64,000 bases of DNA from Ruegeria denitrificans. GTDB taxonomy: Bacteria; Pseudomonadota; Alphaproteobacteria; Rhodobacterales; Rhodobacteraceae. The first letter of the stretch is position 1; each line of letters starts with the position of its first letter. Positions 36,208 through 44,642 of this stretch are shown here, in pieces. Below the pieces are notes generated by a model. The model saw nothing but the letters and a program-made list of their open reading frames with translations. It was not told where the DNA came from and did no database searches. The stretch spans positions 226,833 through 290,832 of the forward strand of contig NZ_CYUD01000006.1 of the NCBI RefSeq assembly GCF_001458295.1, written 5' to 3'. Position numbers and translations under genes: made by a program.

Positions 36208-37311
36208 ATGCCTGAAATTGGAATTGGAATTGTGGGTGGCGGCTATATGGGCAAGGCTCATTCCGTTGCGATGTCAGCGGTGGGTGCGGTATTCAACACC
36301 GCGTTGCGCCCGCGCCTGGAAATGATCTGCGCCTCAAGCCCTGAAAGCGCCGAACGCTATCGGGCGGCCTATGGGTTCAAACGCGCGACAGAGGATTGGC
36401 AGATGCTGGTCAATGACCCGGCGGTCGAGGCCGTAGTCATCGCCTCGCCGCAGGAAACCCACCGTCAAATTGCTGAGGCGGCGTTTGCCCTGGGTAAGCC
36501 GGTGCTATGCGAAAAACCCCTGGGCGCGTCGATGGCGGATGGAGAGGTCATGGTTGCGGCGGCCGAGGTATCGGGTGTCACAAACATGGTCGGGTTCAAC
36601 TATGTTCGCACGCCTGCTACTCAATTCGCGCGGAAACTGATTGCCGACGGCGAATTGGGTGACGTCACTTGGTTCCGGGGTGAGCATACCGAGGATTTTT
36701 ATGCTGACCCCGACGCTCCGGCCACGTGGCGCACGACGGGTATGGCTAACGGCACCATTGGCGATCTTGCACCGCATATGGTCAACGGGGCGTTGGCCTT
36801 GATGGGACCGATTGCCGAGGTGATGGCCGAGGTTGAAACCGTCCACGAAACCCGGCCCGGTGGCAAAGTCACCAATGACGACCATGCCCAGATCATGTGC
36901 CGGTTCGAAAATGGCGCCATGGGCAATATCTATGTGAGCCGCATCTCAACTGGGCGCAAGATGGGCTATGCGTATGAGATTTCGGGCACTAAGGGCGCGT
37001 TGCGTTTCGATCAGGAAGACCAGAACGCTCTGTGGTTCTATCGCCGCGAAGGCCCCGAGGCGCATCGCGGTTTCACTAAAATCCTGACCGGCCCGGCACA
37101 TCCGGATTACGAGCCGTTTTGTCAGGGCCCGGGCCACGGTACCGGGTATCAGGACCAGATTATCATCGAGGCCAAGGATTTCCTTGAGGCCATCCATACC
37201 GGCCAACCGATCTGGCCCACATTCCGTGACGGACATGAGGTCAACCGGGTGTTGGCTGCAGCGTTGGCTTCGTCCAAGCGCCGGCAATGGCAAGACATTC
37301 ACGATTTCTGA
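36208..37311 (+). CDS. Gfo/Idh/MocA-family oxidoreductase
   Basis: 367 aa: EIGIGIVGGGYMGKAHSVAMSAVG (NAD-binding), EAVVIASPQETHRQIAEAAFALGKPVLCEKPLGASM, MVGFNYVRTPATQFARKLI and NGTIGDLAPHMVNGALALMGP. It is clearly different from the iolG-like protein at 23508. The start at 36208 has GGAG nine bases upstream, and the upstream frame from 35854 overlaps the divergent promoter. With the next gene it forms a pair of dehydrogenases, likely for other cyclitol stereoisomers or keto-sugars. Confidence 0.85.
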   Translation: MPEIGIGIVGGGYMGKAHSVAMSAVGAVFNTALRPRLEMICASSPESAERYRAAYGFKRATEDWQMLVNDPAVEAVVIASPQETHRQIAEAAFALGKPVLCEKPLGASMADGEVMVAAAEVSGVTNMVGFNYVRTPATQFARKLIADGELGDVTWFRGEHTEDFYADPDAPATWRTTGMANGTIGDLAPHMVNGALALMGPIAEVMAEVETVHETRPGGKVTNDDHAQIMCRFENGAMGNIYVSRISTGRKMGYAYEISGTKGALRFDQEDQNALWFYRREGPEAHRGFTKILTGPAHPDYEPFCQGPGHGTGYQDQIIIEAKDFLEAIHTGQPIWPTFRDGHEVNRVLAAALASSKRRQWQDIHDF

Positions 37312-37348
37312 TCGCGCAACCGTAAATACCTAAAGAGAGACAAGAACC

Positions 37349-38482
37349 ATGGCAAAGCTGAGATGGGGCATGATCGGTGGTGGCGAAGGCAGCCAGATTG
37401 GGCCTGCGCACCGTTTGGGGGCGCTGGCGGACGGGATGTTCGAACTCGTCGCGGGCGCGCTGGATCACCGCCCCGATGTGGGTCGGGAATATGCGCAACG
37501 GCTGGGTGTTGCTGCGGACCGCGCCTATGGCAATTGGCAGGAAATGCTGGCGGGTGAAAAAGGGCGCGATGACCGGATTGATCTGGTGACAATTGCCACG
37601 CCGAACTCGACCCATTTTGAGATCGCCAAGGCGTTTCTTGAGGCTGGTTTCAACGTGCTCTGTGAAAAGCCGATGACCATGACCGTGGAGGAGGGGGAGG
37701 AGATTGTTCGCGTGGCTGAGGCCTCGGGTAAAATCTGTGCGGTGAACTATTGCTATTCCGCCTACCCGATGGTGCGGCAAGCCCGCGCGATGGTGCGCGC
37801 CGGTGACATTGGCAAGGTGCGGCTGGTGGTGACAAATTTCAGCCACGGTCACCACGGTGATGCCACCGATGCCGACAATCCGCGCGTCCGATGGCGGTAT
37901 GATCCGGCGATGGCGGGGGTGTCTGGTCAATTCGCTGATTGCGGTATCCACGCGCTGCATATGGCCAGTTTCATCTGTGATGATGAGGTTAAATCCCTGT
38001 CCGCCGATATGGCCTCGACCATTTCCAGCCGGGAACTTGAGGACGACGCGATGGTCAATTTCCGGATGGAAGGCGGTACGGTTGGTCGCCTGTGGACCTC
38101 ATCTGTGGCGATCGGGAGGCAGCACGGGTTCGACATTCAAGTATTTGGCGAAACCGGCGGCGTGCGTTGGGCGTCAGAGCAGCCCAACCAATTGATTTAC
38201 ACACCGGTTGGCGGACGTACTCAGATCATCGAAAAAGGCGAAGGCGGCCTGCATGATGAGGTGCAGCGCCTGTCCCGCGTGGCGATTGCGCACCCCGAAG
38301 GGTTCCCCCTGGCCGTTGCCAATATCTACTGCGATTTGGCGGATGCAATCCGCGGAGAAACGCGTGACGGCCTGCCCGGAGCATCCGACGGGGTCCGGTC
38401 GATTGCCGCCGTACACGCGGCAGTCGCATCCGGCAAAGAAGACGGCGCGTGGAAAGATGCGCGCCCACCGATGTTTCGATAG
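37349..38482 (+). CDS. Gfo/Idh/MocA-family oxidoreductase
   Basis: 377 aa: LRWGMIGGGEGSQIGPAHRLGA (Rossmann fold), LVTIATPNSTHFEIAKAFLEAGFNVLCEKPMTM, VNYCYSAYPMVRQARAMVRAGDIGKV and GQFADCGIHALHMASFICDDEV with the catalytic Asp/His region. The opening GGGEGSQIG is typical of a large subgroup that oxidises sugars or cyclitols. AAGAGAGAC precedes ATG. It ends against the convergent lacI gene, one base from its stop. Its exact substrate is unknown. Confidence 0.85.
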   Translation: MAKLRWGMIGGGEGSQIGPAHRLGALADGMFELVAGALDHRPDVGREYAQRLGVAADRAYGNWQEMLAGEKGRDDRIDLVTIATPNSTHFEIAKAFLEAGFNVLCEKPMTMTVEEGEEIVRVAEASGKICAVNYCYSAYPMVRQARAMVRAGDIGKVRLVVTNFSHGHHGDATDADNPRVRWRYDPAMAGVSGQFADCGIHALHMASFICDDEVKSLSADMASTISSRELEDDAMVNFRMEGGTVGRLWTSSVAIGRQHGFDIQVFGETGGVRWASEQPNQLIYTPVGGRTQIIEKGEGGLHDEVQRLSRVAIAHPEGFPLAVANIYCDLADAIRGETRDGLPGASDGVRSIAAVHAAVASGKEDGAWKDARPPMFR

Positions 38483-39481
38483 TCAGGGGCGGGGCCTCAG
38501 CGTGCCCCGCTCGATCACACGGCAGGGAAAAATTCGCGCTTCGGGATAGCGTTTGGGGTCCTTCAGCATCTCTTCGACCAGATCGACGGATGAGGTGATG
38601 ATCTGCTTGATCGGCTGGTGAATAGTGGTCAGGTCAATGTTTTCCCAACGCGACATTTCCATGTCGTTCAGGCCAATGATACCGATATCCTCGCCCGGTT
38701 TCAGCCCATGGTCGCGCAGGGCCGATAGCGCGCCGACCGACAGGATGTCGTCACCGCAAAAATAGCCGTCGGCGGGAGAACCCTCCAGCAGCCGCAGCAT
38801 CTCGGCGCGCCCGGCCTCGAACGAGTAGGCGCCCGCAAAAGAGTGGGATACTTCAAGCTCGGGGTGTTTTTCGACCTCTTCCATAAAGCCTCGATACCGG
38901 TCCATGGCCGAGGTCGCATCTTTCGGTCCCCCCAAATACCCAATGCGCCGATACCCGCGCGCCAGCAACTCCCGCGCTGCCATCCGCCCGCATTCCACGT
39001 TGTCGATGCCGACCACGTGCACCTCGGGCGACGTGGCCGAGCGGCCAAACGTATGTACCACCGGCACACCTGCATCGTGGAACGCCTTGGCAAAACTGGG
39101 CGGCAGGGTCGATGAGGCGACGATGGCAGCGTCCACGGAATACTGCCGCAGCATCCGGACCGAATTGGCCGGTTCGGTCTCATCCGTCAGGTTGACAATC
39201 AGGGGCCGCAACCCGCGTTCCTGCAAGGCGCGGGTAAACTGGTCAAAGACCTCAAGGAATACCGGGTTGTGAAAGTTGTTGGAAATCAGCCCGATCAGCT
39301 TGGTCCGCCCGGTGGTCAGGGATGAGGCCAGCGCATTGGGGCTGTAGCCCAGCTCTTTCGCGGCCTTTTCGACCTTGCAGCGGGTTTTTGCCGAAACCGA
39401 GGCACCTTCGGTAAAGGTCCGCGACACGGCCGAGCGTGATACACCTGCCAGGGCTGCAACGTCTTTCAGGGTGACACTCAT
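38483..39481 (-). CDS. LacI-family transcriptional regulator of the cyclitol locus
   Basis: 332 aa: a LacI helix-turn-helix and hinge (VTLKDVAALAGVSRSAVSRTFTEGASVSAKTRCKVEKAAKELGYSPNALASSLTTGRTKLIGLI) and a ribose-binding-like effector domain to the C-terminus. The frame opens at GTG 39490; ATG 39481 begins the conserved part. A palindrome (TTGCAATCGGTTGCAA) at 39557-39572, 75 bp upstream, and identical-type sites before the two operons make it the probable repressor of the locus and of itself. The effector is unknown; an inositol derivative is expected. Confidence 0.9.
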   Translation of the reverse strand: MSVTLKDVAALAGVSRSAVSRTFTEGASVSAKTRCKVEKAAKELGYSPNALASSLTTGRTKLIGLISNNFHNPVFLEVFDQFTRALQERGLRPLIVNLTDETEPANSVRMLRQYSVDAAIVASSTLPPSFAKAFHDAGVPVVHTFGRSATSPEVHVVGIDNVECGRMAARELLARGYRRIGYLGGPKDATSAMDRYRGFMEEVEKHPELEVSHSFAGAYSFEAGRAEMLRLLEGSPADGYFCGDDILSVGALSALRDHGLKPGEDIGIIGLNDMEMSRWENIDLTTIHQPIKQIITSSVDLVEEMLKDPKRYPEARIFPCRVIERGTLRPRP

Positions 39482-39556
39482 AACTGGCACCCACAGGTCA
39501 GAGGGAAGCGGATCAACAATTTCATGGGTAGGATATTATTCTTCATCAGCTACATT

Positions 39557-39572
39557 TTGCAATCGGTTGCAA
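39557..39572. promoter_or_regulatory. LacI-type operator before the lacI gene (autoregulation)
   Basis: TTGCAATCGGTTGCAA differs at one central base from the sites at 23449 and 36168. It lies 75 bp upstream of the repressor gene. Confidence 0.8.
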
Positions 39573-39625
39573 GCCACTGTGCCAAATTACACCAAGCTTG
39601 TAGCAGTTGTGGAGATGAAAAGAGA

Positions 39626-39683
<58 letters not shown>

Positions 39684-40020
39684 TCCTAATCCGCCCGTGC
39701 AACAAGGTGCTGTTTTCCACTGCCGCAACCAGCACTATCTTGGAGAGATGTCTAGTGTTGTCAGTGGCTTGAAGGTTGCACAATCTTCCCGACGGTTCAA
39801 TAGCACATGACAGCTTTCTGTAATCGGGTTTATTGCTGATCAAACTAAAACAGAGAATTGCTGCAGCGGAGGCGCAGCGCTGCATGCACCGCCGCAGGGG
39901 CTATGGGGGCAATTGTCCCACTGCGATCCTTAGATAGGGGCGCCAAAAAATGTGGTGCAAATTCTTGTCGGCCCGCGCTTGTTAAGTAGTGGATAACCAG
40001 TCTAAGTATTTGCAACTTAA
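39684..40020. other. Non-coding left end of the tRNA-Val island
   Basis: No gene-like frame between the att fragment and the AraC gene. A GC-rich, imperfectly repeated patch (GCAGCGGAGGCGCAGCGCTGC near 39861) is the only feature noticed. Confidence 0.5.
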
Positions 40021-41034
40021 TTACGCACCAAGGCGGAACTTGGTTGGTGTCATTCCGGTTTGACCTCGGAAAAAGCGAGTGAAATGGGACTTGTCAGAAT
40101 AGCCAAGCATCAGACCGATCTCCGCAATTGTCATCTTATCATCTCTGAGATGCTCCTTGGCGACATCGACACGCAACCGTTTAATCTCGCGGGGTAGCGT
40201 TGTGCCTTGTTGCTGAAGCGCTTTCAGAAGCCTCTCCTGCTGTATTCCCAGCAATCCAGCCACCACCTCTGGCCTTAGATCGGTTTCATCCAATTTGTCG
40301 CGCAAGACAGATCGCAAAGCAGCCACCACAGTTACTTCTTCATCTTGTCGAGGCGAGGCTGTGGGGTTGGCAGAGACCTCAGAGACATGGCGCAAGAACA
40401 ACCATTCCACAGGAAAACTAATTTGCATTCCTGGATCAGCCCCAAGGCCAACCTCGATCCCTTTGTAGTCTACAGGCAAACCATTGATGTATCTACTTTT
40501 CCACCGCACGCGCGAAGAGTCCCAGGAATCTCCGACGACGGTCTGCAATAGGCGTACATAGATTGCGGCCCCAAAACCTGTCACCTGAATGGGCGGAACA
40601 GTTGGTTCCTGTTGCCTCTCGATACGGTAAGTCGCTTTGTCCGCTTCAATGATAAGGCTGTGCCGCACAGAATTGGACTCCTGAGGTACGAGCCCAACAA
40701 AGCGGGTAAAAAACTCCAACAGCGTCTTTGTGGTTCGCAGGGCTTGAGCGAACGGAGGCCACTCTTGCAGGTCAAACGTCTCCCCTACATTCAGTCCAAG
40801 GTATCGATCCCCTGACACTTCTGAGAAGGCATTTACCAAGCCGTAGACCAACTCTGAGTGAACGAACACGGATGGATTGGTCAACAGTTCGGCTTTCAAG
40901 CCGACCTGATCTAATGCTGGTTGCGGATTGATCTTACGTTCGGTGAGGTATTGCAGAAACGGAGCAGCTAAGGAGAGGCGAATAAAGCCCTCGCTATGCT
41001 CTCGGGAGGTGGAGTTGAAAGGCAAGCTCGTCAC
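40021..41034 (-). CDS. AraC-family transcriptional regulator (OruR/ArgR-like N-terminal domain)
   Basis: 337 aa with an N-terminal arabinose-binding-domain-like region of the Arabinose_bd/OruR type (about residues 20-200; PALDQVGLKAELLTNPSVFVHSELVYGLVNAFSEVSGDRYLGLNVGE) and a C-terminal AraC helix-turn-helix (PREIKRLRVDVAKEHLRDDKMTIAEIGLMLGYSDKSHFTRFFRGQTGMTPTKFR). The start is GTG 41034 with a poorly spaced SD. It is divergent from the exported amidohydrolase at 41168 (133 bp), so regulation of the island's catabolic genes is likely. The effector is unknown. Confidence 0.88.
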   Translation of the reverse strand: MTSLPFNSTSREHSEGFIRLSLAAPFLQYLTERKINPQPALDQVGLKAELLTNPSVFVHSELVYGLVNAFSEVSGDRYLGLNVGETFDLQEWPPFAQALRTTKTLLEFFTRFVGLVPQESNSVRHSLIIEADKATYRIERQQEPTVPPIQVTGFGAAIYVRLLQTVVGDSWDSSRVRWKSRYINGLPVDYKGIEVGLGADPGMQISFPVEWLFLRHVSEVSANPTASPRQDEEVTVVAALRSVLRDKLDETDLRPEVVAGLLGIQQERLLKALQQQGTTLPREIKRLRVDVAKEHLRDDKMTIAEIGLMLGYSDKSHFTRFFRGQTGMTPTKFRLGA

Positions 41035-41167
41035 CCTTGTGAGGATTAGTAGTTTTGTTCAGTGGCCATTTTTACAATCACATTCGAACATCCTAATTGA
41101 AAAGTGGCAACCGAGCCAAGAACTTCCGGATTACAGTTTGAAAAACATGAATATGAAGGGAGTACTT

Positions 41168-42574
41168 ATGCCCGGCTTGCAAATATCGATTGTCGCAGCA
41201 GCTTTTGTAGCGGCTTCCTTTTCTTTTACGACGCTTTCGCAGGCTCAGGAACAGACGCCTCGGCAGGTTCTCTTTAGTAACGTGAACATCTTCAACGGCG
41301 TGGACGGAGAACTCGTCGAAAACGGTTCGGTGCTGATTGTAGGCAATCTGATAAAGGCCGTTTCTGCGGACCCAATCGAAGCTCCCGATGCTTTTGTGGT
41401 TGATGGAGAAGGCCGCACCTTGATGCCTGGCTTGATCGACATGCATTCGCACCTTTGCCTGCGCGACGGTATTCCTTGGGCTCGCACCGACTACGACCAG
41501 ATGCTTGCGGGTGCCTATACGTCTCTTGTCTTAATCGACTACCTTGATCAGGGTTTTACAACGACGCGCGACACTGGATGCAATGTGCTTGGCATCGCTA
41601 AGGGTGTAAACAATGGTGTTATCCCCGGCCCTCGCATCTACCCTAGTGGCGGCGTGATCAGTCAAACAGGTGGACATGGTGACATCGGCTTCTTCAATGA
41701 CATGCCGGGCACTGTGGATGACCTCGAAAAACACGGTTGGTCTTACATCGCGGATGGTGTGACCGAGGCGCGGCGCGCGGCGCGGCACAATTTCCGAGGT
41801 GGTGCTACTCAGATCAAGGTAATGGCCGGGGGCGGTGTCGCGAGTGAGTTCGACCCGCTTCATATGACGCAAATGTCCGTTGAGGAAATGGAAGCTATCG
41901 TCGAAGTTGCACGAGACTACGGTAGCTATGTGACTGTTCATGCGTATCATGACCGCTCAGTCAATCGGGCCATCGATGCCGGAGTACGGACAATCGAACA
42001 CAACTTTCTTGTATCCGAGGAAACCATAATTCGAATGGCGAATGAGGGTGTTGCTTTGTCGGCTCAAGCGGTCATGTCGTTGGAGGCTTTCGCAGACCCA
42101 GAAAGTATCACCTTCTTTTCTGCTGATCAGAAAAACAAAGCGCGTGCTGTGAATGCAGGCGCGAAGCAAATGTTTGAATGGGCGTTGAAGCATAATGTGC
42201 TTATCGTCACAGGCGGCGACATGTTTGGTCCCGATGTTGGCCGTCAGGCAGAAAACCTAATTTGGTTCAACAAAATCGCCAACAACAACCTGCTTACGTT
42301 GCAAACGGCCACTTCGAATGCAGCCGAAGTTCTTAGCTGGAGTGGTGAGATGAGCAAGTATAAGGACGGTCCGCTGGGCGTAATCCAAGAAGGCGCTTAC
42401 GCTGACATCATCCTGGTGAATGGCAATCCGCTGGAAGATCTTGACGCGGTTCTGCGAGATAACGTCGACTTCGTTATGAAGGATGGTCTCGTTTATAAGA
42501 ACTGGCTGCCGACCGAAAATGCACCCGAATTCCGGCCAATCAATCCGAATCGAAACGCCTATTTGTCGCGATAG
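41168..42574 (+). CDS. Exported metal-dependent amidohydrolase
   Basis: 468 aa with a signal peptide (residues 1-28, ending SQA-QEQ). Amidohydrolase-superfamily motifs: LMPGLIDMHSHLCLRDG (H-x-H), IKVMAGGGVASEFD (Lys ligand), VTVHAYHDRSVNRAIDAGVRTIEHNF (His ligands), LIVTGGDMFGPD (Asp), and GVIQEGAYADIILVNGNPLED at the C-terminus. The subgroup resembles imidazolonepropionase-like/prolidase-like periplasmic enzymes. The frame is open from 40928, but AAGGGAG six bases before ATG 41168 fixes the start. Divergent from the AraC gene and probably transcribed with the porin genes after it. Substrate unknown. Confidence 0.85.
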   Translation: MPGLQISIVAAAFVAASFSFTTLSQAQEQTPRQVLFSNVNIFNGVDGELVENGSVLIVGNLIKAVSADPIEAPDAFVVDGEGRTLMPGLIDMHSHLCLRDGIPWARTDYDQMLAGAYTSLVLIDYLDQGFTTTRDTGCNVLGIAKGVNNGVIPGPRIYPSGGVISQTGGHGDIGFFNDMPGTVDDLEKHGWSYIADGVTEARRAARHNFRGGATQIKVMAGGGVASEFDPLHMTQMSVEEMEAIVEVARDYGSYVTVHAYHDRSVNRAIDAGVRTIEHNFLVSEETIIRMANEGVALSAQAVMSLEAFADPESITFFSADQKNKARAVNAGAKQMFEWALKHNVLIVTGGDMFGPDVGRQAENLIWFNKIANNNLLTLQTATSNAAEVLSWSGEMSKYKDGPLGVIQEGAYADIILVNGNPLEDLDAVLRDNVDFVMKDGLVYKNWLPTENAPEFRPINPNRNAYLSR

Positions 42575-42648
42575 CAGACTAATGTAACGATGGACGTGCG
42601 TGTCATCAGAGCTTTAGCGCGTCTATTTCATTTATTCAGGATGGAACG

Positions 42649-43398
42649 ATGAGATTATTGATTGCGGCTATAGCGTCGATATGGGTTGCTGGAACGGTTG
42701 ATGCTGGAGCCAATCTCGATTGGGCTGATTTGCCAGATCCATCCGTGCAGGTCTTTGAAGACCCCTATCGCGATCTCAAACCTGAACAGTTCGACGATGT
42801 CCTCTACGCCGTAAGACTACGCGGCAGGCTACAGCAGGGTAGTGGCAGCGAAGAAGAGAGACAAAAATGGCAAGCGCTTCTGGCCGAGACGGAGGACAGC
42901 TTGGCTACAGATGGTGTTGATGTCGACTGGCTACTCGACCAGCGAGCGGTCGTAACGGAACGTCGAAGAAAGGCCGGGACGAACGGAAATCCGCAATTCG
43001 ACGGTCAAACAATCACACTCGCGGGCTTTGCCATTCCTGCTCCGAGTGATCCGGACGGTCGGCCTGTGGCATATTTGGTGCCAGAACGAGGGATGTGCAG
43101 TCACATGCCTCCACCTCCACCCAACCAGATGATCCGTGTGCGGTTGAATGGGGACTGGGCGCCCAGCTATTTCCACGAACCCGTTCGGCTGACCGGTATG
43201 CTGACTATCGATCCTTCTGTTCAGAATATGATGGTTGTGGACGGTCTCATGCCTATGAATGCGACTTTCCAGCTAGAGACGGAACGTGTCGAAACTTTGG
43301 AAACCGAGGCAGACAGGCTGGAATGGAAGCAGCGTGCTGCTGATCGCATCCGGGCAGCGGGAAATCGCAAAACCGGCGGGGCAAAGGCGTCTGAATGA
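42649..43398 (+). CDS. Exported DUF3299-like protein
   Basis: 249 aa with a signal peptide (residues 1-19). The central part fits DUF3299: GQTITLAGFAIPAPSDPDGRPVAYLVPERGMCSHMPPPPPNQMIRVRLNGDW, where the family has a Cys-x-His followed by PPPP-NQ. The function of DUF3299 is unknown; the Cys/His cluster could bind a metal. The N-terminal 110 residues and a charged C-terminal helix (ETEADRLEWKQRAADRIRAAGNRK) flank it. The porin gene starts 4 bp inside it (ATGA), so the two are translationally coupled. Confidence 0.78.
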   Translation: MRLLIAAIASIWVAGTVDAGANLDWADLPDPSVQVFEDPYRDLKPEQFDDVLYAVRLRGRLQQGSGSEEERQKWQALLAETEDSLATDGVDVDWLLDQRAVVTERRRKAGTNGNPQFDGQTITLAGFAIPAPSDPDGRPVAYLVPERGMCSHMPPPPPNQMIRVRLNGDWAPSYFHEPVRLTGMLTIDPSVQNMMVVDGLMPMNATFQLETERVETLETEADRLEWKQRAADRIRAAGNRKTGGAKASE

Positions 43399-44573
43399 TA
43401 AGGTTTCTAGTTGCCGCATTGAGCATTGCTTTCGCTGGCGCAGCGTCGGCTCAAGGTCTGTCCGGGCCCTCTTCGGTCGAAGCTGATCTAGAACCTGGAG
43501 ATGGTCTAACTGACCCACAATATCGTTCCGAATTTCCACGCAACATCGCGCCGGGTTGGTTTCAGTGGAAAGACCGACTGGCTGAGAGTGGTTTTCGGTA
43601 CAACATTGATTACTTGGCATTGGGCCAATCCACGAATGCTGATCTGGGAACAGGCGAAGCGGCCAGCGGAATTGCGCGCTTCTACGGTAGTTGGCAGGCA
43701 ACTGAACGGGGTTCCCTGACATTCAAGATCGAAGACCGGCACAGTTACACGGACGTTGCTCCGCAGTTTCTCGGTCTGGATGGCGGAGCCCTTTCAATCA
43801 CGGGAACGGCCTTCAATGACAATGGTCTGCTGCTGACCAATCTTTTCTGGACCCAAAGGGCCGAGAACGGTTCGTGGACGCTGCAAGTCGGGCAGATTGA
43901 TGTAACAGACTTTTTGGACATTTATGGGTTGGTCAGCCCTTACAGTGGTTTCCAAAACCTGTCTTTTAATACCAATCCGACTATTAACACACCCAATCAA
44001 GGCCTTGGCATTGCCGGTGGGGTAAAGCTGAGCGAAAACTTCTACGCTGTTGCAAGCGTCTCAGACGCAAACGCCGACCCGTCTGATCCAAACTTTGATG
44101 TGTTTAGCGATGGCAATCTCTTCAAGTCACTCGAACTTGGTTATACCTCCGGCTTTGATCGCATTTACTTCGACAATATCCACCTGACCTTTTGGCATGC
44201 AGATGCAGCAGACGATGGCAGTCGCCCCGAAGATTATGGGGCCGCGTTCTCAGCGGCTTGGTTTTTTGGCAATAAATGGATGCCATTCTTCCGGGCAGGG
44301 GCCTCAAAAGGGACAGCAGCGCTTTTTGACCGGTCGGTTTCTGCGGGTCTGGGTTACTATGGTCGCAATACCGATCTGGCCGGTTTGGGCCTGAATTGGG
44401 CTGAAGCAAGAGGCATTGACGGTGATCAATTCACTCTGGAAGCATTCTACCGGTTTTCAATTTCACCTGGACTGCAGATCACGCCATCACTGCAGTTCAT
44501 TTCTGACCCGCTGCTGAACCCCACTCAGGATAGCATTACGCTGTTCGGCCTAAGAACCCGGATCGTTTTCTAA
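43395..44573 (+). CDS. OprB-like carbohydrate porin
   Basis: 392 aa with a signal peptide (residues 1-20, ending ASA-QGL). The protein ends in Phe (TRIVF), the outer-membrane sorting signal, and is rich in amphipathic beta-strand patterns: RFYGSWQATERGSLTFKIEDRHSYTD, WTLQVGQIDVTDFLDIYG, YAVASVSDANADPSDPNFDVF, LEAFYRFSISPGLQITPSLQFISDPLLNP. The C-terminal QFISDPLLNP is common in OprB-family porins. It likely admits the substrate of the island's hydrolases. Its start overlaps the previous gene by 4 bp. Confidence 0.85.
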   Translation: MIRFLVAALSIAFAGAASAQGLSGPSSVEADLEPGDGLTDPQYRSEFPRNIAPGWFQWKDRLAESGFRYNIDYLALGQSTNADLGTGEAASGIARFYGSWQATERGSLTFKIEDRHSYTDVAPQFLGLDGGALSITGTAFNDNGLLLTNLFWTQRAENGSWTLQVGQIDVTDFLDIYGLVSPYSGFQNLSFNTNPTINTPNQGLGIAGGVKLSENFYAVASVSDANADPSDPNFDVFSDGNLFKSLELGYTSGFDRIYFDNIHLTFWHADAADDGSRPEDYGAAFSAAWFFGNKWMPFFRAGASKGTAALFDRSVSAGLGYYGRNTDLAGLGLNWAEARGIDGDQFTLEAFYRFSISPGLQITPSLQFISDPLLNPTQDSITLFGLRTRIVF

Positions 44574-44642
44574 TGTGGGTCGAAAGCAGACGCCGAAAAC
44601 AAAGAAACATTCAGTTTTGTCGATCAAAGGGAGGATCTATCC

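Noticed and set aside
40928..41167. N-terminal extension of the first amidohydrolase
   Set aside because: It overlaps the divergent AraC gene and lacks a signal sequence; the SD and signal peptide fix the start at 41168.
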